Positions 32,863 to 41,888 of a stretch of 64,000 nt of DNA are shown here, piece by piece. Position numbers and translations under genes: made by a program. The DNA is taken from the NCBI GenBank assembly GCA_024234505.1, contig JACKOD010000003.1, positions 613,501 to 677,500 on the forward strand, in the 5' to 3' direction. Position 1 is the stretch's first letter; each line of letters begins with the position of its first letter. The notes beneath the pieces are model-generated. The model was given only the letters and a program-made list of their open reading frames with translations. It did no database searches and had not been told where the DNA came from. This DNA is from Hahellaceae bacterium. Lineage in GTDB: Bacteria; Pseudomonadota; Gammaproteobacteria; Pseudomonadales; Oleiphilaceae.

Positions 32863-33342
32863 ATGCAACACGACGAGAAACTGATTGGCCAGGTCACCCG
32901 CTTTGTGGAGTCTCTTGCGCAATGTCGCGAACTTGGAATTCGGTTGGTAGAGGCTCGCAGCAACCATTTAGTGCTGGAGTTACCTTACAGTAAGCGCATC
33001 GTGGGAAACCCTGAAACCGGTATCATCCATGGTGGGGCGATTACGACATTAATGGATACCACCAGCGGTAGCGTGGTGATTTGTGCGTTACCGGAATTCG
33101 AACTTTGTCCTACTCTGGACTTGCGTGTCGACTACATGAGTGCAGCCATTCCTGGTCAACCTGTTTATGCACGTGCAACATGCCATAAGATTACCAGGAA
33201 TATCATTTTTACCCGTTGTGAAGCCTATCAAACCGACCCAGAAAAGATTGTCGCTCAGTGTGTAGCGACTTTTATGCGAATCGGAAAGGAGGCAACGCCA
33301 CTATCCTATCGCCAACAGGTTGTTGGCGAACAAGACATTTGA
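32863..33342 (+). CDS. PaaI-like hotdog thioesterase 1
   Basis: A 159-residue acyl-CoA thioesterase of the PaaI hotdog family. The signature is GNPETGIIHGGAITTLMDT (active-site loop on the central helix), preceded by a strand LVLELPY and followed by DLRVDYMSAAIPGQPV. Members hydrolyse short or aryl acyl-CoAs in the cytoplasm as homotetramers. The gene follows DUF599 by 56 bases and is followed 44 bases later by a second hotdog gene, so the two may form a hetero-oligomer or act on related acyl-CoAs. Confidence 0.88.
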   Translation: MQHDEKLIGQVTRFVESLAQCRELGIRLVEARSNHLVLELPYSKRIVGNPETGIIHGGAITTLMDTTSGSVVICALPEFELCPTLDLRVDYMSAAIPGQPVYARATCHKITRNIIFTRCEAYQTDPEKIVAQCVATFMRIGKEATPLSYRQQVVGEQDI

Positions 33343-33386
33343 GCAAACCATCCGCTTTAACTTTTTACTTAAGATGTATTTTATTT

Positions 33387-33830
33387 ATGCCAATTAATCT
33401 AAAAGAATTAGTGCAGCGCGCACATGAAACGGGTGACTACCGGGCGCTCATTAATATTGTGCCTTATGCGTCGCATATCGGGATGTCATGCGAGAGATTC
33501 GGGGATGATGTGGTTTTCAGATTACCCCAAAAAGATTCCAACCTAGGCAATCCCATACTGCCAGCCATTCACGGGGGCGTGCTAGGAGGATTTATGGAAA
33601 TGTCTGCGGCGCTCTATTTGGTCATGTTTCAGGAAATTCCAAAGCTTCCGCGTATCGTCGATTTTTCTCTGGATTATCTGCGGGCTGGATTAAATCGAGA
33701 AACCTATGTGGAGTGTCAGCTTACCCGTCAAGGAAATAAGGTGGCGAATGTAATGGCCAGTGCCTGGCAGAAGTCTCGTCGCGAACCGATTGCGCTGGCT
33801 CGAGCTCACTTTTTATTAGACCGGGCGTGA
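33387..33830 (+). CDS. PaaI-like hotdog thioesterase 2
   Basis: A 147-residue hotdog protein. GNPILPAIHGGVLGGFMEMSA carries the HGG motif at the active-site helix, and VDFSLDYLRAG is the matching strand. The ATG at 33387 is preferred; an upstream in-frame start at 33258 would overlap the preceding gene by 85 bases. Its HGG is followed by MEMS where its neighbour has MDTT, so the acidic residue is Glu instead of Asp, hinting at a different substrate. It ends the group; a perfect hairpin without a T-run is at 33863-33881. Confidence 0.85.
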   Translation: MPINLKELVQRAHETGDYRALINIVPYASHIGMSCERFGDDVVFRLPQKDSNLGNPILPAIHGGVLGGFMEMSAALYLVMFQEIPKLPRIVDFSLDYLRAGLNRETYVECQLTRQGNKVANVMASAWQKSRREPIALARAHFLLDRA

Positions 33831-33862
33831 AGACGCTGTCTGTAAGTGCGGAACGACTAAAG

Positions 33863-33881
33863 GGCGAGGATTCTCCTCGCC
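33863..33881. other. Hairpin after the thioesterase genes
   Basis: GGCGAGGA (33863-33870) and TCCTCGCC (33874-33881) form a perfect 8-bp stem with a TTC loop. No T-run follows, so it is not a canonical terminator. Confidence 0.6.
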
Positions 33882-33937
33882 ACAGTGTGATAGAAGGACG
33901 CGTTAACAGACCTTCGTGATGAGATATAAATTCTTCG

Positions 33938-33965
33938 CTTGAAAAATTTTTTGACGCCCCCATTA
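33938..33965 (+). promoter_or_regulatory. Sigma-32 heat-shock promoter of htpG
   Basis: CTTGAAA (33938-33944), 13 bases, CCCCATTA (33958-33965): an essentially exact RpoH promoter. Predicted transcription begins near 33972, about 130 bases before the htpG ATG. Confidence 0.9.
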
Positions 33966-34099
33966 AGCATCTACGCAAAGAGTCAGTCCTCTATTGGGTT
34001 GGCTGGGTAGCGAATGTTTCCGACGATTGTGCGGAAACTCAGGTTACGCGAAATTCATTCCGCAAGGTTAAATATAGAAAAAAGAGAGTTAGTGGCCCT

Positions 34100-36016
34100 A
34101 TGAGCGTAGAAGCACAAAAAGAGACCCGTGGTTTTCAGACTGAAGTTAAGCAGCTGTTACATCTGATGATTCACTCTTTGTATAGCAACAAAGAGATATT
34201 TTTACGCGAACTCATTTCAAACGCATCTGATGCCTCCGATAAATTGCGCTTTGCGGCGTTAGCAGATAACAGCCTTTACGAAAACGATGGTGAGTTGCGT
34301 ATACGCATCGAGTTTGATCAAGACGCCGGTACCGTAGCTATCGAAGATAATGGTATTGGTATGTCTCGCGATGATGTGGTGGAGCATCTGGGAACCATCG
34401 CTAAATCGGGTACTTCCGAGTTTTTGAAAAATCTTTCTGGAGACCAAAAGAAAGACTCGCAGCTGATTGGCCAGTTCGGTGTAGGCTTTTACTCAGCCTT
34501 TATTGTTGCGGATCGGGTAGAGGTACTGACTCGCCGCGCCGGTTTGCCTGCTGATCAAGCGGTTCACTGGGAATCTGCGGGTGAAGGGGAGTTCACGGTT
34601 ACCAATATCACGAAGGAAACGCGTGGAACCAAGATTGTTCTTCACCTTAAGCCGGAAGAAAAAGAATTCGCTGACGGCTGGAGGCTACGTAGCCTGGTTA
34701 AAAAATACTCCGACCATATTGCGTTCCCGGTAGAAATGCAAAAAGATTCAACACCCGCAGAAGGTGATGAGGCGGCAGCTACGACCGAAACAGCGGTGGA
34801 ATACGAAAAAATTAACGATGCAACTGCGTTGTGGACGACCCCTCGCAACGAGTTGAAAGACGAAGATTACAACGAGTTTTATAAGCATATCGGGCACGAT
34901 TTTCAGGACCCCCTGGCGTGGTCTCACAATAAAGTTGAAGGTAAGCTGGAATATACCAGCCTGCTTTATGTACCGGGTCGCGCTCCGTTCGATATGTACA
35001 ACCGTGAGGCGCCTAGAGGCCTGAAGCTTTACGTTCAGCGTGTTTTTATCATGGATGACGCAGAGCAGTTTTTGCCGCTTTATCTTCGTTTTATTAAAGG
35101 TGTGCTGGATTCCAACGATCTTTCTCTCAACGTCTCGCGTGAGATACTGCAGGCAGACCGAAATGTAGACAGCATGAAGACGGCATTAACCAAACGCGTT
35201 TTGGATATGCTTACCAAGCTGGCTGCCAATGAGCCGGAAAAGTACAAATCTTTCTGGAAGGAATTCGGGCAGGTACTTAAAGAAGGTCCTGCTGAAGATT
35301 ATGCCAATAGAGAAAAAGTACTCAAGTTGATGCGTTTTGCGTCTACACAAGCGGGTGACGAGCAATCTGTGTCCCTGGATGATTATGTTTCTCGCATGAA
35401 AGAAGGTCAGGAGAAAATCTTTTTCCTCACGGCAGAAAGTTTTGCGGCTGGCTCCGGCAGCCCTCACCTTGAAATATTCCGCAAGAAAGGCATTGAAGTT
35501 CTGATTCTGACGGATCGTATTGACGAATGGATGATGTCTTACGTACAGGATTTCGCAGAGAAATCCTTCCAGGATATTACTAAAGGTGCGCTTGACCTCG
35601 GCAGCATTGAGGATGAAGAAGACAAGAAACATAAGGAAGAGGCAACCAAAACCTACGAAAGTCTTTTAAGTCAGGTTAAAGAGTTGCTCAAAGATAAAGT
35701 GGCAGATGTTCGTGTAACCAATCGCCTGACGGATTCTCCAGCGTGTATCGTTGTGGGTGAACAGGACATGGGAGCACAAATGCGCCGCATTATGGCGGCG
35801 GCCGGTCAAGCGATGCCCGAAGTCAAGCCGGTTTTTGAACTCAATCCGGATCACCCGCTGGTGAAACGATTGAATGACGAGCAGAACGATGAGCGCTTTA
35901 ATGATCTGACCTGGGTGCTGTTCGATCAGGCAGCACTGGCGGGAGGGGAAAGCCTTAAGGAACCGGGTACCTTCGTCACTCGCCTAAACAAATTACTGCT
36001 GGAACTCAGCAAGTAA
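34100..36016 (+). CDS. htpG: HtpG, Hsp90-family chaperone
   Basis: An ATP-dependent cytoplasmic chaperone dimer. The 638 residues are full length. The N-terminal GHKL ATPase domain shows LFLRELISNASDASDKLRF (ATP-binding Asn), DNGIGMSRDDV, GTIAKSGTSEF, GQFGVGFYSAF and TRGTKIVLHL. The middle domain has SHNKVEGKLEYTSLLYVPGRAPFD and the catalytic-loop Arg in NVSREILQ. The C-terminal dimerisation domain runs to about residue 630. It is a single-gene unit from a sigma-32 promoter to a terminator at 36041-36078, consistent with heat-shock control. Confidence 0.98.
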   Translation: MSVEAQKETRGFQTEVKQLLHLMIHSLYSNKEIFLRELISNASDASDKLRFAALADNSLYENDGELRIRIEFDQDAGTVAIEDNGIGMSRDDVVEHLGTIAKSGTSEFLKNLSGDQKKDSQLIGQFGVGFYSAFIVADRVEVLTRRAGLPADQAVHWESAGEGEFTVTNITKETRGTKIVLHLKPEEKEFADGWRLRSLVKKYSDHIAFPVEMQKDSTPAEGDEAAATTETAVEYEKINDATALWTTPRNELKDEDYNEFYKHIGHDFQDPLAWSHNKVEGKLEYTSLLYVPGRAPFDMYNREAPRGLKLYVQRVFIMDDAEQFLPLYLRFIKGVLDSNDLSLNVSREILQADRNVDSMKTALTKRVLDMLTKLAANEPEKYKSFWKEFGQVLKEGPAEDYANREKVLKLMRFASTQAGDEQSVSLDDYVSRMKEGQEKIFFLTAESFAAGSGSPHLEIFRKKGIEVLILTDRIDEWMMSYVQDFAEKSFQDITKGALDLGSIEDEEDKKHKEEATKTYESLLSQVKELLKDKVADVRVTNRLTDSPACIVVGEQDMGAQMRRIMAAAGQAMPEVKPVFELNPDHPLVKRLNDEQNDERFNDLTWVLFDQAALAGGESLKEPGTFVTRLNKLLLELSK

Positions 36017-36040
36017 TAAGCTATAAAGTCGTCATTGTAG

Positions 36041-36078
36041 AAAAAGAGCGGTACGTAAAAGTACCGCTCTTTTTTTTT
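36041..36078 (+). terminator. Terminator of htpG
   Basis: A perfect 14-bp stem (36041-36054 with 36061-36074, GAGCGGTAC core), 6-base loop, and a long T-run (36070-36078). Confidence 0.95.
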
Positions 36079-36205
36079 AAAATTCAGGTTTTCCTTCTAA
36101 ACTAAATGATCGATATGTCATTAATTAGTCTATCTCCAGGAAATGCAATAATGACCGTTCGAATTTCGTATAGCTTGGTGACTGTCATTGCGGAGACGGA
36201 ATGTT

Positions 36206-36643
36206 TTGAACGAATTTATGCGTGCGGCGCTTAAAGAAGCAATGCAAGGCCTTGCGGAAGGCGGGATTCCTATTGGTTCTGTATTAGTTCATGAAGGCAA
36301 AATTATTGGGAGAGGTCACAATAGGCGGATTCAAAAGGGGAGTGCGATACTGCATGGCGAAATGGATGCGTTGGAGAATGCTGGTCGGTTAACGGCAGCC
36401 GTGTATAAAAATTCAGTCTTGTATACGACGCTATCGCCTTGTGCGATGTGTTCGGGCGCCATACTTCTTTACGGTATACCTAAAGTCGTTATCGGTGAAA
36501 ATAGCACGTTCAAGGGCGAGGAGGATTTACTCGCTTCAAGAGGAGTAGAAATTGAGGTAATGAACGAAGCCGCCTGTATTGCATTAATGCATGAGTTTAT
36601 TGCAGATAAACCACAGGTGTGGCGAGAAGACATTGGAGAATAA
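36206..36643 (+). CDS. Cytosine deaminase of the yeast FCY1 type
   Basis: A zinc-dependent nucleobase deaminase of about 145 residues that should convert cytosine to uracil in pyrimidine salvage. Zinc and catalytic residues are in LHGEMDALEN (His and catalytic Glu) and TTLSPCAMCSGAI (PCxxC). The chain follows yeast FCY1 closely from memory: GIPIGSVL, GRGHNRRIQKGSAILHGE, LYGIPKVVIGENSTFKG, and the shared final PQVWREDIGE. This differs from the larger bacterial CodA (amidohydrolase) and from TadA. The start is a TTG at 36206 with GGAGA 9 bases upstream; an ATG at 36218 has no ribosome site and a TTG at 36188 is also in frame. It lies between htpG and rdgC as an apparently single gene. Confidence 0.82.
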   Translation: MNEFMRAALKEAMQGLAEGGIPIGSVLVHEGKIIGRGHNRRIQKGSAILHGEMDALENAGRLTAAVYKNSVLYTTLSPCAMCSGAILLYGIPKVVIGENSTFKGEEDLLASRGVEIEVMNEAACIALMHEFIADKPQVWREDIGE

Positions 36644-36651
36644 ATCGGGTT

Positions 36652-36689
36652 TTTATATTCCTCCAGGAGTGAACCTGGAGGAATATAAA
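36652..36689. other. Perfect 16-bp inverted repeat between the deaminase and rdgC
   Basis: The arms 36652-36667 and 36674-36689 (CCTCCAGG core, AT-rich base) are separated by 6 bases. It lies between two convergent genes and probably slows or ends transcription from both sides, though no clean T-run follows on either strand. Confidence 0.7.
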
Positions 36690-36691
36690 TG

Positions 36692-37627
36692 TCAGGCAGC
36701 GTTTTGTTCGATTAATGCTGAAGTATCTTCACCGCCAAACGCTTCGAGCAGTGCGGGTAGTAATCGAGATAATTCGAGCGACATGAGTGAGAAGCTTGCG
36801 TCCAAACGGGCGGCGGCATCGTCTGCTTCGGTATTATCAAGTTGTTCCTGAAAGGAATCACCAAACTTCAACCGCTTGATGCTCAGGTCTTCCTGTAAAA
36901 GAAAACTGATGTTCTCTTCCCATTCCATGGCCAGCTTAACTACTTGTTTTCCTGCAGTTAAATGTCCGGCGATTTCGTCACTATCCAGTGCGACACCTTT
37001 GCATCTCACAACGCCACCTTCAGGGCCGGTATCCCGAAGTTCGCAATCGTCTTGCGATACCAGTCCGGTTGGCAGGTGAGCGTCTTTTGCTATCCACTGC
37101 GTCATAACAAAGGCAGGCGCAGTATTGACGGCTGGAATTCGAACCGGCAAAGAGCCCAGCGTTTTTCGTAAAAAGCTTGTCAGATCTTCCGCCAGTTTTG
37201 GAGATGATGCATCTACTATAATAAAGCCATCCTTGGGCGAGATGTAAGCGTAGGTCAGGCGAGAGCGTGTAAATGCTTTGGGAAGCATTTCATAAATCAA
37301 TTGCTCCTTAATTTCGTCCTTTTCCTTTTTTCGAACCTTTCGCATTTGCTGATCTTCTATTTCAGCCACCTTCTCTGCCAATGCGTCTTTGATCACGGTA
37401 GAGGGTAATAGTTTTTCCTCTCTTTTCAGACACAAGAGAATATTGCCTTGGGTGACGTGCGTAAATTGTACGCCATGACGGCCAAGTGGTGAGGTCCATC
37501 CCATGCGGTAAGTTTCAACACTACCACAAGGTTGAAATTCGTGTTCTGCCAATGCAGATTCCAGATCTTCAGGAGAGGTTGAAAAAGGCTTTGTAAATCT
37601 ATAAAAAATAACGTTTTTAAATAGCAT
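36692..37627 (-). CDS. rdgC: RdgC, recombination-associated protein
   Basis: RdgC is a nucleoid-associated ring-shaped dimer that binds DNA without sequence preference and limits RecA activity. The 311 residues match throughout: MLFKNVIFYRFTKPF, WTSPLGRHG, ILLCLKREEKLLPSTVIKDAL, and the C-terminal SLELSRLLPALLEAFGGED. Length is normal (about 300). It is monocistronic and convergent with the deaminase gene; the upstream 215-base gap has no recognisable gene. Confidence 0.95.
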   Translation of the reverse strand: MLFKNVIFYRFTKPFSTSPEDLESALAEHEFQPCGSVETYRMGWTSPLGRHGVQFTHVTQGNILLCLKREEKLLPSTVIKDALAEKVAEIEDQQMRKVRKKEKDEIKEQLIYEMLPKAFTRSRLTYAYISPKDGFIIVDASSPKLAEDLTSFLRKTLGSLPVRIPAVNTAPAFVMTQWIAKDAHLPTGLVSQDDCELRDTGPEGGVVRCKGVALDSDEIAGHLTAGKQVVKLAMEWEENISFLLQEDLSIKRLKFGDSFQEQLDNTEADDAAARLDASFSLMSLELSRLLPALLEAFGGEDTSALIEQNAA

Positions 37628-37842
37628 GATCTCAATATTCAGTTATTAGTCAGGTGGGAGGATATGGCTGAAAGGATTTTGATTATGCAGCAAACCCTCC
37701 ATGAGGCAAAGCCAAAACTGGTAAATATTGACGAAATAAATAGGTTGCAGTCTGGGTGTTTTATGCTAACGGTAGTGCTTCACATTCCTGATCTGGCGGT
37801 TTAGACTTCAGGCCTGTCAGGTAATTCTAGTGAGAAATTTCA

Positions 37843-38118
37843 TTGATTGAGCTGGTGTTGTATAGCACGTCTGGCTGTCACCTTTGTGATATGGCGCTTG
37901 AAGTCATCGCTTTTGGTTTACAAGGACAGGGTTGGCGTCTTGAAGAAATAGAAATTTCCGAAAGTGATCATTTGATCGAACGGTATGGGGTACGTATTCC
38001 CGTTGTCCGTCTTGCGAACAAAGGGGATTGTCATGTCGTAGGGGGAGATGAGTGGGAGCTAGGTTGGCCTTTTGAGCCAGCGCAGGTTATTGAACTAGTT
38101 AAACGGGGATATTCGTGA
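37843..38118 (+). CDS. Glutaredoxin-like family protein (DUF836)
   Basis: A 91-residue thioredoxin-fold protein with the redox motif CHLC (SGCHLCDMAL) at residues 12-15 and the cis-proline segment YGVRIPVVRL. It starts with TTG at 37843. Members are small cytoplasmic thiol oxidoreductases with unknown partners. Its stop overlaps the start of the next gene by 4 bases (GTGA), so the two are translationally coupled. Confidence 0.82.
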   Translation: MIELVLYSTSGCHLCDMALEVIAFGLQGQGWRLEEIEISESDHLIERYGVRIPVVRLANKGDCHVVGGDEWELGWPFEPAQVIELVKRGYS

Positions 38119-38576
38119 AGTATTGGTTAATGAAAACCGAACCAGATGTTTTTAGTATCGATGATCTTGCATCGAGACCAGATCAGTCCGAGCCTTGGGA
38201 TGGTGTCAGAAATTATCAGGCACGCAATATGATGCGTGATGAAATGAAGCCTGGGGACGGAATATTTTTTTATCACTCCAACTGTGACGTTCCCGGGATT
38301 GTGGGTGTTGCTCGGGTTTTGCGTGAGGGCTATCCCGATCACACATCCTGGAATCCTGAAAGTAAATACTACGATCCGAAATCCAGCCCCGACAATCCGC
38401 GCTGGTTTATGGTGGATGTGGGCTTTGAACGGAAATTTTCGGAAACGATATCCTTGCAATGTTTGCGATCGCTGTCTGAGTTATCAGAGATGCCGCTTGT
38501 TCGAAAAGGAAATCGTCTATCCGTCATGCCTGTTGGGGAATATGAATGGAATTTTATCCTCGGATTGGCTCAGTAG
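38115..38576 (+). CDS. EVE-domain protein (thymocyte nuclear protein 1 family)
   Basis: A 153-residue EVE-domain protein. The fold resembles PUA/YTH domains that recognise modified bases in DNA or RNA. Family motifs are YWLMKTEPDVFSIDDL at the start, WDGVRNYQARNMMRDEM, GDGIFFYHSNC, and GIVGVARVLREGYPD. It begins with GTG overlapping the upstream glutaredoxin-like gene by 4 bases. The cellular target is unknown. Confidence 0.9.
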   Translation: MKYWLMKTEPDVFSIDDLASRPDQSEPWDGVRNYQARNMMRDEMKPGDGIFFYHSNCDVPGIVGVARVLREGYPDHTSWNPESKYYDPKSSPDNPRWFMVDVGFERKFSETISLQCLRSLSELSEMPLVRKGNRLSVMPVGEYEWNFILGLAQ

Positions 38577-38693
38577 TTTGTACGTTGGGCCACAATTTGT
38601 CTGGTTAAATATTGTACGGATTCATTTACTTTGATGGGATGGCCGGTATAATGCCCCGCATTGTGTAAGATTGTTTTTAAATAGAGACTTATC

Positions 38694-38894
38694 ATGACAG
38701 AAGAACAGTTTTCCGATATATCCATGTATATCCTGGTGACCGGGATGATCATCTTTATGGGGTATATTGTCTGGGATTTGGCGAAGCGATCTAAAGCAGG
38801 GAAATTCGGTACCGCGGTATTGTTTTTTGCACTAGGGTTGGGGGTCGTCGGATTTATAATCAAGACCGTGATTGTAGAAGTAATGAATATATAA
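38694..38894 (+). CDS. DUF2788 small membrane protein
   Basis: A 66-residue protein with two membrane segments (YILVTGMIIFMGYIVWDL and AVLFFALGLGVVGFIIKTVI) joined by the conserved basic loop AKRSKAGKFGT, the DUF2788 signature. It is followed by a hairpin terminator (38958-38986) shared with prsT. The function is unknown. Confidence 0.88.
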   Translation: MTEEQFSDISMYILVTGMIIFMGYIVWDLAKRSKAGKFGTAVLFFALGLGVVGFIIKTVIVEVMNI

Positions 38895-38957
38895 CCTGGA
38901 ATGCCTCAGCGAGTGGCTGAGAGCATTACTGGATATGCACATAGCCATTCTTCAAAT

Positions 38958-38986
38958 AACAAAGGGGCAATCTAAGCCCCTTTGTT
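38958..38986. terminator. Bidirectional terminator between DUF2788 and prsT
   Basis: AACAAAGGGGC (38958-38968) pairs with GCCCCTTTGTT (38976-38986), an 11-bp perfect stem with a 7-base loop, between two convergent genes. Confidence 0.8.
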
Positions 38987-39003
38987 CGTTCTTAAATGAT
39001 TTT

Positions 39004-41799
39004 TTAAAGCGTTTTAAGTAGTTTTTTTGCTTCATCCTGTTCAGGATAGTTTCTGTTTACAAATTTTAACAGCACGGCTTTCGCTTCTTCATTCTTCTTA
39101 AGTTGCGATAGCGCAAGCGCATAATGATAGCCAATCGTCGGATCAGAGGGGGCTCCTTTATGAGCCGCTTCAAGATGAGTCACGGCCAATTCCTGCTGTC
39201 CGTTTTGAAACAGGATATATCCATAAGTGTCAAGAATAGGCGCAGAGTTGGGCATTAACTGAAATGCGCTTTCAGCCACTTGGGCGGCCTCTTCCAGTTG
39301 ACCGCTTTCACCCAAAACCCAGGCGAGATTGTTAAGCGCAACGATATTCTTTGGTGACTTCGAAAGTATCTGTCGGTACTGTGCAATGGCTGCCGAATGA
39401 TCGGTACTGATGTTTCTATTGGCTTTATAAAGCTTGACGGCCTGATCGTCAGGATATTTGGCTAACCAGTTGGCAAGCAGCTTATCGGCTTGTGCACTTT
39501 TTTCAATTTTATAGAGCGTACTGGCTAACGTGAGCAAGGATTTTGTCGTGTTAACCTTTTTGTGGTAATTGCTGTAGTGCAGTTCGGCGTTGGCGTAGTC
39601 CTTTTCCGACATAGCATATTCGGCCTGATAGATTTCAAACTCCGGCAGGTCTACACCTTCATTGCGGAGTCTGGCGATTCGTTTCTTCCCCTGTTCGGTC
39701 ATTTTGTTTACATAGAGTAATTTTACTTCCGAAGAGAGCAAGGAATGCTCGTTAGGTAATAGCTTTAATGCTTTCTGGTTTTCCTCTAGCGCACCTTTCA
39801 GGTCGCCCATTTTGGCCATTACGCTGATGACTGCCTGATGTGGCGCAGGAGAGCTAGGAGTTTTTTCCCGCCAGTTTTTGACATGTGTAAGTGCCAGCTC
39901 ATATTGACCGGTCTTAATATAGATTTTTCCAAGCAGCTCCTGAGCGGTGACATAGGAGCGCTCGCTTTGAGGGATGCTGGTCAGAATTGCTATAGCTTCA
40001 GAGGTGTTGTTGAGCTCCAGGAGTGCGCCTGCCTGGATGATTTTGAGGCTTTGCTGATCTTTATTTGTGTTTACTGCGTTTACAATGCGGGTGTACGCTT
40101 CATCCGTAGAACCTGCTTTTTTGGAAAGTGCAAAATATTGGATAAGCGCGGTTTCGTGAGCCGGGTTCAGTTCGAGTATTTTTCTTAACTGGGCTAACGC
40201 TGAAGCAATGTCATTTTTTGCCACATAGGCTTTGACCAAATTCATATAGGCTGCGTGGTTGTTGCTGTCTTTGCCGAGTGCAGTTTTAAAATATCCGATC
40301 GCTTTATCAAATTCTCCGGTAAAGTTATGGACAATTCCCTGGAGCACATAGCCATCCGCTTTTTCCGGCTGTTTGTTAATGGCATCTTGTGCGAGCTTTT
40401 TGGCTTCGTCTTTGTTGCCTTTACTTATGTGGTATTCGATCAGTGCCATACGGGCGGCGGGCGCATTCTCTTGTTTATCCAATAACTTTTCTAAAGCATC
40501 GGCGCCGCTTTCTTCATTTTGCATAAGTTTGACGATGCCTAACCGCGTCTGGGCATTGACATCGTCGGGGTTGGCTTTGCTTGCTTTTTCAAACCAGGCC
40601 TGGGCTTCTGCCAGGTTACCTTGCTGAGCCATTTTTGATCCGAACTCATTCATTAGCGCAATGTCATGCTTGGATGAATTTCCGCTATCACTAAAAGACT
40701 TCAAGGCATCATCGCTGTACCCCAATCTAAAGTTACTGTAAGCCAGCATTCGATGAGCAACGTGTGTGGGAGGTAGCGTGTCGACCACTGAGAGGAGTTG
40801 CTTTCTGGCAGACTCGAAATTCTCCAGATAAAATTGACTCATACCAACCATCAGCTTCGCGCGCTTGTCGGTTTCTTCCCGATTGAGCGCAGTTTCAGCA
40901 CTCTTTAATGCACCTTCGTAATCTTTAGCCTGTAAACGTATACCGGCTTTTAATAAATTGCTGGTAACGTGGTTAGGTGCTCGCTTTAATATAATGTCGA
41001 TGTTCTTTTCCGCCGCTTCGAACTGATCAATACTCAGCTCCAAACGCGTGATGAACAAGTAGAGTTCCATTCGGTTGGGTTCAATGTTGATTGCATGCTG
41101 AAGATCATCAATGGCCTTTTCCGTTTGCTTTTTATCCGTAAAAATACGAGACCTTAAAATATAAGCCTCTGGATTATCGCTTTGATGACCAATAATGCCG
41201 TTTAACAGCTCCAAAGCTTCGTCATATTTCTTTTCCAGCGCATTCACATATGCCAAACTAAGCTGGCTATTGGCTTCGTTAGGGGCTTCTAACGATGCCA
41301 TCTTGAATTCTGTTAAGGCATCATTAGGCTTTTGTAGCATGATTTGCGCCAAGCCTCTCAAAAGAAAAAGATGAGATTTTTGCGCTGGCGTTAACGATTC
41401 AATTTGAAGCGTCTTGTCAATAAGATCCTTAAATCTATATTGATAGTAGAGTGCACGCGCAACATCTTCGACTAGCAGATTTTTGTCAGCCCCGTAGTTG
41501 ATGGCTTTTTCGATTTCCTTTTCTGCCGCCGCTCCTTGCTGGATTCTTAAATAAAGGCGCGCAAGCAGTATTCGCGCTTCGGCATTTTGAGGGTTTTGCT
41601 GTAAGGCGTTCTTCAATTCGATAGAGGCGGCACTATAGTTTCCCTGCTCGGAGTATACCTTGGCCGATTGGAGATACTCCTGATCAGTTTTTGATGTACC
41701 GCAGCCCGTTAATATTATTCCAGCCAGCATCAGCGGCAGTATTTGTTTCTTATTGGTTTTATTAAATACCGAGGAAGCAACGCGATATTTCCTTGCCAT
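39004..41799 (-). CDS. prsT: PrsT-like TPR lipoprotein of the exosortase A (PEP-CTERM) system
   Basis: A 931-residue lipoprotein. A signal peptide ends in the lipobox LAGIILTGCG (Cys about residue 33). The rest is about twenty tandem TPR motifs from residue 45 to the C terminus, e.g. YSEQGNYSAASIELKNALQ and LYIKTGQYELALTHVKNW. This matches the PEP-CTERM system TPR lipoprotein PrsT, which accompanies PrsK/PrsR and is thought to help assemble or export the exopolysaccharide at the periplasmic/outer-membrane face. The ATG at 41799 has GGAG 6 bases upstream and is preferred to those at 41817 and 41811. It lies at one end of the exosortase-associated island and is separated from the patatin gene by 89 bases. 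Confidence 0.88.
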   Translation of the reverse strand: MARKYRVASSVFNKTNKKQILPLMLAGIILTGCGTSKTDQEYLQSAKVYSEQGNYSAASIELKNALQQNPQNAEARILLARLYLRIQQGAAAEKEIEKAINYGADKNLLVEDVARALYYQYRFKDLIDKTLQIESLTPAQKSHLFLLRGLAQIMLQKPNDALTEFKMASLEAPNEANSQLSLAYVNALEKKYDEALELLNGIIGHQSDNPEAYILRSRIFTDKKQTEKAIDDLQHAINIEPNRMELYLFITRLELSIDQFEAAEKNIDIILKRAPNHVTSNLLKAGIRLQAKDYEGALKSAETALNREETDKRAKLMVGMSQFYLENFESARKQLLSVVDTLPPTHVAHRMLAYSNFRLGYSDDALKSFSDSGNSSKHDIALMNEFGSKMAQQGNLAEAQAWFEKASKANPDDVNAQTRLGIVKLMQNEESGADALEKLLDKQENAPAARMALIEYHISKGNKDEAKKLAQDAINKQPEKADGYVLQGIVHNFTGEFDKAIGYFKTALGKDSNNHAAYMNLVKAYVAKNDIASALAQLRKILELNPAHETALIQYFALSKKAGSTDEAYTRIVNAVNTNKDQQSLKIIQAGALLELNNTSEAIAILTSIPQSERSYVTAQELLGKIYIKTGQYELALTHVKNWREKTPSSPAPHQAVISVMAKMGDLKGALEENQKALKLLPNEHSLLSSEVKLLYVNKMTEQGKKRIARLRNEGVDLPEFEIYQAEYAMSEKDYANAELHYSNYHKKVNTTKSLLTLASTLYKIEKSAQADKLLANWLAKYPDDQAVKLYKANRNISTDHSAAIAQYRQILSKSPKNIVALNNLAWVLGESGQLEEAAQVAESAFQLMPNSAPILDTYGYILFQNGQQELAVTHLEAAHKGAPSDPTIGYHYALALSQLKKNEEAKAVLLKFVNRNYPEQDEAKKLLKTL

Positions 41800-41888
41800 G
41801 AAATACTCCATTCGCATAATTATTAGCTATTAGTTCAACCAGATTGTCGACGATAGCGGGAATAAGCAGATATTGCGAAACTATAACA

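Noticed and set aside
33258..33387. Longer N terminus for the second thioesterase
   Set aside because: The extra 43 residues overlap the upstream gene and do not match hotdog proteins, which begin close to the ATG at 33387.
37664..37804. Possible 46-codon gene between rdgC and the glutaredoxin-like gene
   Set aside because: GGAGG is present but only two bases from the ATG, and the peptide resembles nothing known; kept as unassigned DNA.
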